Part shown: one piece after another, positions 1 through 6,126 of the stretch | Layout: each line of letters opens with the position of its first letter | Position numbering within the stretch: position 1 is the first letter of the stretch | Source: GWA1-40-21 sp038078215 | Lineage (GTDB): Bacteria; Patescibacteriota; Minisyncoccia; Phycocordibacterales; GWA1-40-21 | Assembly (NCBI GenBank): GCA_038078215.1 | Contig: JBBUED010000006.1 | Location: 1-14,613, forward strand | DNA length: 14,613 nucleotides | Reading direction: 5' to 3' | Program-made: the position numbers and the translations under genes | Notes under the pieces: model-generated | Seen by the model: only the letters and a program-made list of their open reading frames with translations | The model's database searches: none | What the model was told of the DNA's origin: nothing

Positions 1-52
1 GAGGCAGGGGCCTTAAAAGTCCCTCGAGGGTTCGAATCCCTCCCTCTCCGCA
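1..52 (+). tRNA. tRNA-Ser, 3' part only (5' end outside the window)
   Basis: The window opens inside a tRNA. A long variable arm is visible (AGGGGC pairing with GTCCCT, one G-T wobble, at about 6-24). It is followed by a T arm (GAGGG, loop TTCGAAT, CCCTC), the 3' acceptor strand CCTCTCC and a discriminator G. A long variable arm with G73 fits serine rather than leucine (A73) or tyrosine. CCA does not appear to be encoded, since CA then TTG follows. The anticodon lies upstream of the window, so the isoacceptor cannot be named. A broken inverted copy of this 3' end lies at 14381-14425. Confidence 0.85.
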
Positions 53-123
53 TTGACAATTTAGTATCGGTGTGACCTGATTACTCACGAGAGTAGTGCG
101 ACCCGACTACTATTGAAAATGGT

Positions 124-1311
124 ATGAAATACATAAGAAAATTTCTAAATCTTCTGATACACGGAAGTATGTATGTGCTGGATACGAATATCCTGGTTGC
201 TCGCAAAGGAGAGTTGGATAACAGAATAAAAATACTTCCGAAATTCTTCAGAAGATTTTACATTACTGAATATCTTGAGGCGGAGAAAAAATTTCTTATA
301 GAAAAAGGTTACCAGGAAATTTTCAATTGTAAAACAAAAGTACTAAATTTTGAGTCTCTTAGAAAAGAGTTTCCTGACACATGTGTTCTGTACCACAACT
401 TTGTTACAGCTATGCATAATCCCGCTCATATCACTAGTCCATACTTTTTAAATGAGGCATTTATCAATCTGGAAAAGAACAGCTATAAACTCAATAAAAA
501 TCAAGAAAAGGTGAAGATATGGCTATCAGATATGATGGCAAGTTACGCAAAAAGTACATATTCAAGTACTGGAAAACCAAAATCCGAAGAAGCAAGAATA
601 TTAGATGAATCCTATCAAAATCACATAAGGAAAAAGAGGAAAGCCGATCCAAAACATGCTAATTATTTAAATGACTACAGATCATTATCCTTATCTTTAA
701 TTAATTGCCTGCTCAGAAAAACTAACACGACATATGTAACTTCTGATTCAGATATATTAATTGCAGTATGTAATTTAACTGAAGCTATCGCTCAACAGAT
801 ATCATTTAAATATTTTATTCTTGAAAAAATTAAACAAGAAGGAGCGACTAGACTTTGGCGTGGAAAAGAGAAGTTTCGTTTTGTTATTGATTTCAGCCCA
901 TTCAAAGAATTCGTCGCCAAACAAATGCAATGTTTTGCACTAAGTCTCAAAGAAAAAAGTTTTTACTTTCGCGTGATTTTCTGGGATCAGAAAAATCAAA
1001 AGTATGTAGACTGCCTCCGCCTAAATTTTGATAAAGACGGACGGGATATGATGCTACATTCACATGGTCAACTTGCTTGCCCTTTTGTATGCAATAGCAA
1101 TCACGGAAACATGTTCAGGTATAAATACGAATTTACGAAGGAACTGACTCTCAATGTTGAGGTTTATCCAAAAAGTATACGGGTACCTTTCTCCGTGTTT
1201 GTTACTTCTGACCAGCATAAAAAGTCATGTAAATATATCCAACAGAATGATGATTTTAGAAAATTCACCGAATTTGAACCGCCTGGTCTCCCACCTCTTT
1301 TTGATCGATAG
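124..1311 (+). CDS. PIN-like domain protein, putative nuclease
   Basis: A 395-aa protein with no family I can name with certainty. The first half carries the spacing of a PIN-fold RNase: a VLDTN motif with Asp20, acidic residues Glu49 and Glu52 in a TEYLEAE stretch, Asp184 in NDYRSLSLS, and a late TSDSD motif (Asp208, Asp210). In PIN enzymes such acidic residues bind Mg2+ or Mn2+ to cut RNA. The C-terminal ~170 residues are not recognised and make it much longer than a VapC toxin (about 130 aa). The start is uncertain: ATG at 124 lacks a Shine-Dalgarno, and ATG at 169 (directly before YVLDTN) has GGAAG placed too close. It lies just 3' of tRNA-Ser and ends one base before the converging recombinase fragment. 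No antitoxin gene is next to it. Confidence 0.6.
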   Translation: MKYIRKFLNLLIHGSMYVLDTNILVARKGELDNRIKILPKFFRRFYITEYLEAEKKFLIEKGYQEIFNCKTKVLNFESLRKEFPDTCVLYHNFVTAMHNPAHITSPYFLNEAFINLEKNSYKLNKNQEKVKIWLSDMMASYAKSTYSSTGKPKSEEARILDESYQNHIRKKRKADPKHANYLNDYRSLSLSLINCLLRKTNTTYVTSDSDILIAVCNLTEAIAQQISFKYFILEKIKQEGATRLWRGKEKFRFVIDFSPFKEFVAKQMQCFALSLKEKSFYFRVIFWDQKNQKYVDCLRLNFDKDGRDMMLHSHGQLACPFVCNSNHGNMFRYKYEFTKELTLNVEVYPKSIRVPFSVFVTSDQHKKSCKYIQQNDDFRKFTEFEPPGLPPLFDR

Positions 1312-1312
1312 T

Positions 1313-2260
1313 TTATTTCTCCTCAACTAGCGTTAGTTTCTTGTCCTTGTAGATGATCCTCGATCGCAGATTCGCCAGTAGCTCTCGCTTCTCACTCGTC
1401 ATGCCTTCCTTAAGAATATATTTGGCGTAATTGCGTATATCAGCCTCTTTGTTATTTTGGATTTTTTCTGTCGCTCCAAGCACTGATCTCTGAAAAATAT
1501 TGAACCGAGCAATTTCTTCCTCCAATTTCTTTCGCATACCCAGTTCGTTAATATCCACCTTGTCTAATATTTTTAATAATTCAGTAATCAATTCCTCCTC
1601 CCTGATATATTTATTCTTGCAATTTCGATCTCGTGCCCTGGAACAAGAATAGTAAATATACCGGTTAGCCCCGCCCCCGACTAATTGTTTCCATTTCTCT
1701 TCAGCAGAGATACCCGAACCGCAATACCCACAGGTGAATAATTTAGTGAAAGCAAATTCTTTCGTTTCTCGCACTATCTGATCGCGCTTCAGTTGAGCTT
1801 TCGCTTTTTCAAACAATTCCTGTGTTATGAGTGGGGTATGTTTTCCTTGATACCAGTTTCCGCTTCCGATCGGTCTTTCGAAGACTCCATAATAAAACGA
1901 GTTCTCAAGTATTCGGTACACTCCGCTTAGAGTGAGGGGCTTGTTGCCTCTGGTGTAGAAGTTCAGCTCAAACTTTAGCCAGTTGTACACCTTTCGCCCT
2001 GACCATTGCTCATATGCCACTTTCTCAAACATCTTTCTTATAGTCGGTGCTCGCAATGGATCCACAATCACCTGACACTTCTTGTCCATCAATCCTTGAA
2101 TTAGGTACCCAAGTGGCGGTGTTCCGGACCATAGTCCCATCTCCGCCCTCGTTCGTAGACCACGCTTAACATTTATTCCTCGGTTATCATTCTCGAGCTT
2201 TGCTTGACTCCCTAGAATCATCAGGAGAAACTTTTCGCTTGGTGAATTTGTAAATCTTTG
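1313..2260 (-). pseudogene. Large serine recombinase, C-terminal part, N-terminus missing
   Basis: The reading frame keeps a recombinase domain and zinc ribbon but no catalytic N-terminal domain. Reading downstream from about 2260 it gives GQRFTNSPSEKF, then SQAKLENDNRG, NVKRGLR and PLGYL, all typical of the segment linking the resolvase catalytic domain to the recombinase domain (PF07508 type). A zinc ribbon follows with CGYC and a second pair CSRARDRNC (Cys164, 167, 193, 201 counted from the first internal ATG at 2221), then a helical C-terminus. About 120 N-terminal residues including the nucleophilic serine are absent. Upstream the sequence turns abruptly into reverse transcriptase in another frame. 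The position near a tRNA gene suits an integrative-element recombinase, but this copy cannot be active as read. It ends one base from the converging PIN-like gene. Confidence 0.85.
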
Positions 2261-2799
2261 CCCAAAGGCAAGCCGGGAGAAAAACTCTCGATTATATCTT
2301 GGAAAAGTGCCATAAGTCTTTCGTCGGATGTTCTTTTCCCAAGAATTTCCAAAAGAATATCATGGTCGACGGAGTCGAAAAATTTCCTCACATCCAACTT
2401 CAAAACCCACAGCGTCCGGGTGTGATTTCGGGAGAGCTTAAGACCGAGGTTCTGAAATCTTTTAACCGCCCCATGGATGCCTTTGTTTTTTCTCGACGAC
2501 CAAGAATCAAAAACAAAGATTTTATTCCATTCCGGCTCAATGATCCTGTGGACGGCATGATGAAGCAACCGATCGCGAACCAATGCCTTATGAATATGGC
2601 GGCGTTTCGGATCGCTAACATAAAACGAGACATAGCCACTGTGCTTGTAGTCTCCGTTTTTCAAATCCTCATGCAATTTAAAAACGTGATCTTCGAGATT
2701 TATCTCGAATTCAGCCACATCTTTTTTGTTGGCTTTTTCTTTTTTGAATTCCGTCCAAGCGTCGAACAGGTTATCCAAAGAAATGATTTTATCGAACAT
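2221..2799 (-). pseudogene. DGR reverse transcriptase, N-terminal half, C-terminus missing
   Basis: From ATG at 2799 there are 180 residues of DGR/group II-like reverse transcriptase: RDRLLHHAV (75-83), the fingers motif SSRKNKGIHGAV (101-112), palm motif A KLDVRKFFDSVDH (134-146, with the first catalytic Asp136), and GLPLG (176-180), which opens motif B. The expected continuation (GN..SQ, then the YxDD box and thumb) is missing. Instead the frame runs for 12 unrelated codons to a TGA at 2221. In the +1-related frame the same bases encode the middle of a serine recombinase, so the junction lies at about 2251-2260. Without YxDD this product cannot synthesise cDNA. In a working DGR this enzyme copies TR RNA with errors at A and, with Avd, replaces VR. 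The start lies 4 bp from the divergent avd start, with no Shine-Dalgarno. A TATAAT sits at 2872-2877 inside avd but has no clear -35 box. Confidence 0.88.
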
Positions 2800-2803
2800 A
2801 AAT

Positions 2804-3193
2804 ATGAATAATAATACCACTAATAACGTACAGTTGGCTCACCAGACTCCGCTGTTTCAGGCAGTTTATAAATTATATGTTGCTTGGCACGTGCGATGCG
2901 AAACGATTCCCAAGAAAGACAGATTCACGATCGGGCAAAAAACAGAAAGTCTTTTGCTGGATGTTCTGACTCTCGTGGTTACCGCATATCACACCAAAGA
3001 GCCTGCGTATAAAAGAGAAATTTTGGCCAAAGCCAATATTTCATTGGAATGCGCAAAGATCACGATCCGATTAGCGAAAGACGTGAAGGCCCTCGAACAG
3101 CGTTGGTACGTAGAATACGAAAGCCGTCTGCAGGAAATCGGCAAACAGCTCGGAGGCTGGATGAGGCAAACGCAAAACTCGCCCTTTAAGTAG
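2804..3193 (+). CDS. avd: DGR accessory protein Avd (four-helix bundle)
   Basis: A 129-aa all-helical protein recognisable as the DGR accessory variability determinant, related to 23S rRNA-intervening-sequence four-helix bundle proteins. Key stretches are PLFQAVYKLY at the start of helix 1, the KKDRFTIGQK turn (37-46), the leucine-rich helix ESLLLDVL, the basic helix TIRLAKDVKALEQ, and the C-terminal EIGKQLGGWM (111-120). Avd forms a basic pentamer that binds RT and TR RNA and is needed for mutagenic homing. It appears intact. It lies on the strand opposite to RT, TR and VR, so TR-RT transcripts would be antisense to it. The start at 2804 is chosen because family homology begins soon after it and the upstream ATG at 2726 would run through the RT gene. 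There is no Shine-Dalgarno. Confidence 0.88.
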   Translation: MNNNTTNNVQLAHQTPLFQAVYKLYVAWHVRCETIPKKDRFTIGQKTESLLLDVLTLVVTAYHTKEPAYKREILAKANISLECAKITIRLAKDVKALEQRWYVEYESRLQEIGKQLGGWMRQTQNSPFK

Positions 3194-3198
3194 GCGAG
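3178..3198 (-). terminator. Hairpin at the end of avd, 3' of TR
   Basis: CTCGCC (3178-3183) and GGCGAG (3193-3198) can form a 6-bp stem with a 9-nt loop spanning the avd stop codon. On the minus strand the stem is followed by TTTT, so it may be a weak terminator or processing point for the TR transcript just 3' of the template repeat. It could equally mark the end of the avd mRNA. The stem is short and its role is inferred. Confidence 0.3.
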
Positions 3199-3211
3199 CT
3201 TCGCAACACTT

Positions 3212-3330
3212 CGGGAAAGGGAAACGCCGAGATTGCCATCACGGTTGTCAGGCTTCCACCTGTTGCCGTTCACGCCCCTCGCGTCGAAATTACCGAGATT
3301 CACGAGGTTGCCGTCGGGGTTCAGTGACGT
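3212..3330 (-). repeat. DGR template repeat (TR)
   Basis: This 119-nt stretch aligns without gaps to 3611-3729. The two differ at 16 positions, all of which are A in the TR when read on the minus strand. TR has 26 such adenines, so 16 of 26 are changed in VR, while none of the 93 other positions differs. This is the signature of A-directed mutagenic homing and fixes the transcript sense as minus. Translated, TR gives an Asn-rich version of the VR peptide (GNFDARG against GYFDAGG), with AAY codons at the variable sites, as is typical for DGRs. It is a non-coding RNA template; the open frame through it at 2989-3303 is incidental. Confidence 0.97.
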
Positions 3331-3503
3331 TTCCTTTTACGCTCTTCCATCTGTGGCAACAGCCTTTCATGCTAATGGGACATGACAAGCTTGTATAAAT
3401 ATGTGCGCACTCCATAAGATCGATTTACCTGCGCGAGAAAAGCGTAAGCAGTGTAATTAATTGGCGAACATGATCCGTAAACCATGCTTCATTAGCCGAG
3501 TTT

Positions 3504-3512
3504 ATTATATCA
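3504..3512 (-). promoter_or_regulatory. Extended -10 promoter for the TR RNA
   Basis: On the minus strand TGATATAAT is present: a consensus TATAAT (3504-3509) preceded by TGn, an extended -10 element. The -35 position holds only a T run. Transcription would start near 3497 and run through TR. It is the best promoter match in the VR-TR spacer. Confidence 0.45.
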
Positions 3513-3516
3513 CACC

Positions 3517-3528
3517 TTAAGCGCTTAA
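3517..3528. promoter_or_regulatory. Palindrome in the TR promoter spacer, possible operator
   Basis: TTAAGCGCTTAA is a perfect 12-bp palindrome lying between the putative -10 and -35 of the TR promoter. A dimeric regulator bound here would block RNA polymerase. It may also be chance in an AT-rich spacer; no second copy was noticed. Confidence 0.25.
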
Positions 3529-3544
3529 AAAAATCGCGCGGAAA

Positions 3545-3570
3545 AATCGACTCCCTAAAGGGAGTCGATT
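3545..3570 (-). terminator. Perfect 11-bp hairpin downstream of VR
   Basis: AATCGACTCCC (3545-3555) and GGGAGTCGATT (3560-3570) form an 11-bp perfect stem with a 4-nt loop. On the minus strand the stem runs into a TTTTT tract, so it can terminate the AAA+ operon transcript. It lies about 30 bp after the stop codon and 40 bp from the VR 3' end. In studied DGRs a short-loop hairpin or cruciform just 3' of VR is needed for efficient target recognition, so it may serve both roles. Confidence 0.75.
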
Positions 3571-3600
3571 AATCAAAGGATCAAATAACAAAAACCAAAG

Positions 3601-5670
3601 TTACAATCTGCGGGAAAGGGAAACGCCGAGACCGCCAGCACGGTTGCCAGGCCCCCACCTGCAGCCGTACACGCCCCCCGCGTCGAAATAACCGAGAGAC
3701 ACGAGGCGGCCGTCGGGGTCCAGTGACGTAGACCATGAATACGTATCCGAGAGCAGACGTTTATTATTTCTGTCGTAATACATGGCAACATCATATATTG
3801 TCTCTGGAATGCTTTGACGGGACAGTTGCGTGATCTTTAGCTCAGAAAGCTCTTTGGCTGCTTTTTGCCAATCTTCATCGATAAGCTTGGCCAGGTTCTT
3901 TTTCTTGGATTCGAATTCAGTAATCGCCTTGGCATATTCTTCCGGAACATCCATCCCCTTAAAAGCTTTATTTCGAAGGGCATCTATAATAACTTCAGTT
4001 TGTTCAAGATAATTTTTGTTTAGGCTTTCAGATAGAACTTCTCTTGACACCAATGCCCAACCAAGACGAGGGACTTCCTTTGAAAAGAATTCTTCTCCAA
4101 TCCAATTCTTCCAACCATCTGGTGAATTTAGAATGCCACCCTTTCCTTCTTTTTCCCATTTTTTCAACAAAATCTCATTCATGGCTTCCATAGACATCGG
4201 CTTGCCGTCCGCGGTCTCGTTTACTCTTAATACGAGCATCTGACCCATTTTTTCTGCACGTTCAAGTTCTTCCACTGAAAATGGAACTCCAGGAACTTCC
4301 TTAAGACGGACGCCGAAAGTTTTCTCAACTTCTTTAGGGCCGAATACGTTTTCCTTGCCAAGTTTTTCAATAGCCACCTCAATCTGTTCTGCGACAGGTC
4401 CTTCCAATTTTGTTTCCGATATCGCTTCAGTCCTCTTGGCTTCCGGATTTGCTTTTTCTGCGGTCTTTTCCTCTCTCTCTGTTCCTTTGCGTTTAGATTC
4501 AGCGACTTTCGGTTTGTATTCAACAAGCCTGATTAATTCGCCGAGTTTTTTTCTGTCCGCTTCGCTCTCAAGCTTATTGGAATAATAGTATCTTAGAGCT
4601 TGCTGGAAAGTTTCGTTGATGTCTCCAGTATAGAACCGCAAAACAAAATCTCGAACACGGCGAGGTTCCATGCGATCGTCAAAAGTGAACGGCTGGGGCT
4701 GATCCTCGGCAACTTTTCTGTTCTTTAGAAGCTCCTTTGCCGCTTTATGAAATTCCTTGTATTTTTCCAAAACTTCCCTCATGCCAGGAACTTCCTGTAA
4801 TTGTTCCGACGTCAAAGCTTCCTCGCGAGCCCTGAGAAACATATCCGGGGTTACATTTTGAGATTCCGGCTCCGCTCCGAATAGAGCGTCGGTGGAGTAT
4901 GAGAATGTGCCTTCCGGCAATTCGGTTGGCAATTTTTTATAAACCCATCTTCGAAGCTGAGCTGGATCAAGCGGTTCACGACCGAAATAGCCCTTGCCCG
5001 GAGGGTTCATCAAAGCAATTATTTTGGTTCTTTCTTTATTTACCGAAACAGCCTCTGATGCGTCTTCCGAAAGAATTACATCGCCTCCGCGTTCGAGAGA
5101 GTCCAAAACTTCGTGCAGACGAATAAGAATGTTTGGTGCGGAAGCGTTGAACTCATCTAGGATGACAACCTTTATTTTACCCTCCTCTTGTCTCAAACCG
5201 CTTGTAACCTTGCCATCGGCAAAAATATACTCCGGATCTTCAGGTTTGTTTTTGTGAGGATTAGGAATGTATCGTCCCATCAAGTCTTCAACATCAGTGG
5301 CACCGTTTAAGTTTGCGTAGTGAATTTCCCAGCCGAGTTCCGCTGCCATTTTTTTGACGGTCGTAGTTTTACCTAAAGACGTTCCGCCATCGATGAGCAA
5401 CGGCTCACCACTCAAAAACGCAACAGCAATGTCTCGTTGCATTGGTAAGGCAACTTCTTTGTCATTTATAAAGTCTTTATACTGTTCTCTTCTTGGAACG
5501 AACCGGCCGTCACCAGATTCGGATTTTTCAAGACTGACTCCTAAGTAGGCGACATCGGTCTCCGTTTCCGCAATTGGAGTTTTTTCAATGATTACCTCCG
5601 GAGCATTTGATGCATCCTTCTTTTCTTGATCCGGAGTAAGGGCATTAAATTGTCTTTCTGGTGAATTCAT
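3601..5670 (-). CDS. CobS/MoxR-like AAA+ ATPase fused to a DGR-diversified C-type-lectin-like domain
   Basis: A 689-aa protein. An acidic N-terminal tail (about 1-70) precedes an AAA+ module of the AAA_5/CobS-MoxR type: Walker A GGTSLGKT (95-102), Walker B VVILDEFN (168-175), sensor-1 region IALMNP (218-223), and LRRW with candidate arginine finger at 239-242. A charged linker spans about 388-425. Residues from about 432 to the end resemble the variable-protein domain of CPR DGRs, including PRLGWALVSREVL and NKNYLEQ. The last ~40 residues (648-687) are the VR, ending RRL. Eleven VR codons differ from TR: Asp651, Arg655, Ser658, Tyr661, Gly665, Tyr668, Cys670, Gly673, Gly675, Ala678 and Gly680. 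The start at 5670 is preferred because it lies 4 bp after the upstream stop; an in-frame ATG at 5715 would overlap that gene. It probably works with the vWA protein of the same operon. No signal peptide is seen, so it is likely cytoplasmic. Confidence 0.92.
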   Translation of the reverse strand: MNSPERQFNALTPDQEKKDASNAPEVIIEKTPIAETETDVAYLGVSLEKSESGDGRFVPRREQYKDFINDKEVALPMQRDIAVAFLSGEPLLIDGGTSLGKTTTVKKMAAELGWEIHYANLNGATDVEDLMGRYIPNPHKNKPEDPEYIFADGKVTSGLRQEEGKIKVVILDEFNASAPNILIRLHEVLDSLERGGDVILSEDASEAVSVNKERTKIIALMNPPGKGYFGREPLDPAQLRRWVYKKLPTELPEGTFSYSTDALFGAEPESQNVTPDMFLRAREEALTSEQLQEVPGMREVLEKYKEFHKAAKELLKNRKVAEDQPQPFTFDDRMEPRRVRDFVLRFYTGDINETFQQALRYYYSNKLESEADRKKLGELIRLVEYKPKVAESKRKGTEREEKTAEKANPEAKRTEAISETKLEGPVAEQIEVAIEKLGKENVFGPKEVEKTFGVRLKEVPGVPFSVEELERAEKMGQMLVLRVNETADGKPMSMEAMNEILLKKWEKEGKGGILNSPDGWKNWIGEEFFSKEVPRLGWALVSREVLSESLNKNYLEQTEVIIDALRNKAFKGMDVPEEYAKAITEFESKKKNLAKLIDEDWQKAAKELSELKITQLSRQSIPETIYDVAMYYDRNNKRLLSDTYSWSTSLDPDGRLVSLGYFDAGGVYGCRWGPGNRAGGLGVSLSRRL
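3611..3729 (-). repeat. DGR variable repeat (VR)
   Basis: The VR is the 119-nt partner of TR, at an offset of 399 bases, lying at the extreme 3' end of the AAA+ fusion gene. All 16 differences from TR are at template adenines: A to G, C and T all occur, mostly in AAY codons whose first two bases are changed. The region next to the hairpin (minus-strand GGCGTTTCCCTTTCCCG) is identical in TR and VR and corresponds in position to the initiation-of-mutagenic-homing element. TR-VR identity stops abruptly at both ends. Confidence 0.97.
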
Positions 5671-5674
5671 ATAT

Positions 5675-6085
5675 TTATGCTTGAAAAGCAGGGCCCGTGG
5701 ATGATAAAAGGTCAAAGCCCTTCTCTTGAATTTTATTTAAATTGTCTTTGTCGACCAATAGTACAATTGCAGAATTTTTATAATCCGGAGAAAGTGTTTG
5801 TGAACGCATGAGTTTTTTGTCGAAAATCTCAACCTGTCCTGTGGGATATTGGACGATAAAATCATAGACGTCTTTGTCCACATCTCCAGTGATCACAAAA
5901 TAAGTTTTTGGGGATTTGAAGAGACCGGCGATATTTTCCGATCGCTTAAAATCAAACCCTTCCATCACCTTTGCGAAACTCGCAAATTCCTCATCATCCT
6001 TGGCGATCACGAGCCCGACTTCTTTTCCTCCCTGTATCACAAAGAGGAATTCTTCGATAGATTTTGGGTTGCTTGTGTGGGACAT
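5675..6085 (-). CDS. Hypothetical protein, 136 aa, between vWA and AAA+ genes
   Basis: I do not recognise this protein. It is soluble, alternates predicted strands and helices, and lacks Cys clusters, transmembrane segments or a signal peptide. Visible stretches are FLFVIQGGKEVGLVIAKDD, TYFVITGDVDKDVYDFIV and SAIVLLVDKDNL, which suggest a small alpha/beta fold. It follows the vWA gene by 18 bp and precedes the AAA+ gene by 4 bp, so it is embedded in the same transcription unit and is likely a partner of the pair, perhaps an adaptor or inhibitor (inferred from position only). A TTGCAA-17-TATAAT promoter match directly upstream would give an almost leaderless mRNA. No Shine-Dalgarno. Confidence 0.8.
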   Translation of the reverse strand: MSHTSNPKSIEEFLFVIQGGKEVGLVIAKDDEEFASFAKVMEGFDFKRSENIAGLFKSPKTYFVITGDVDKDVYDFIVQYPTGQVEIFDKKLMRSQTLSPDYKNSAIVLLVDKDNLNKIQEKGFDLLSSTGPAFQA

Positions 6086-6097
6086 AATGTTAAATGT

Positions 6098-6126
6098 ATT
6101 ATATTAAAAATTATCGTAATTTGCAA
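6098..6126 (-). promoter_or_regulatory. Internal promoter before the 136-aa gene
   Basis: On the minus strand TTGCAA (6121-6126) is separated by exactly 17 bp from a consensus TATAAT (6098-6103). Transcription would start near 6091, about 6 nt before the ATG at 6085, giving a near-leaderless mRNA for the 136-aa and AAA+ genes independent of the vWA gene. The area is AT-rich, so a chance match is possible. Confidence 0.4.

Larger units (their letters stand above)
3331..3544 (-). ncRNA. Leader region of the TR RNA (non-coding)
   Basis: The 214 bases between TR and the VR-side hairpin contain no credible gene. On the minus strand they would form the 5' leader of the TR transcript if it starts near 3497 behind the -10 box at 3504-3509. 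DGR template RNAs carry functional flanking sequence, so this spacer is probably part of the RT/Avd-bound RNA. I see no family signature in it. Transcript ends are inferred. Confidence 0.45.

Noticed and set aside
53..81. Promoter starting with TTGACA after the tRNA
   Set aside because: A consensus -35 is present, but no acceptable -10 lies 16-18 bp downstream.
2299..2811. 170-aa open frame on the plus strand opposite the RT
   Set aside because: It is antisense to a clear reverse transcriptase and its translation has no recognisable domain.
2989..3303. 104-aa minus-strand frame running through TR
   Set aside because: TR is a non-coding template. The frame resembles the VR peptide only because TR and VR are homologous, and it continues antisense to avd.
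3212..3729. TR and VR as an ordinary tandem duplication or decaying gene copy
   Set aside because: Drift would not restrict all 16 differences to template adenines while sparing 93 other positions.
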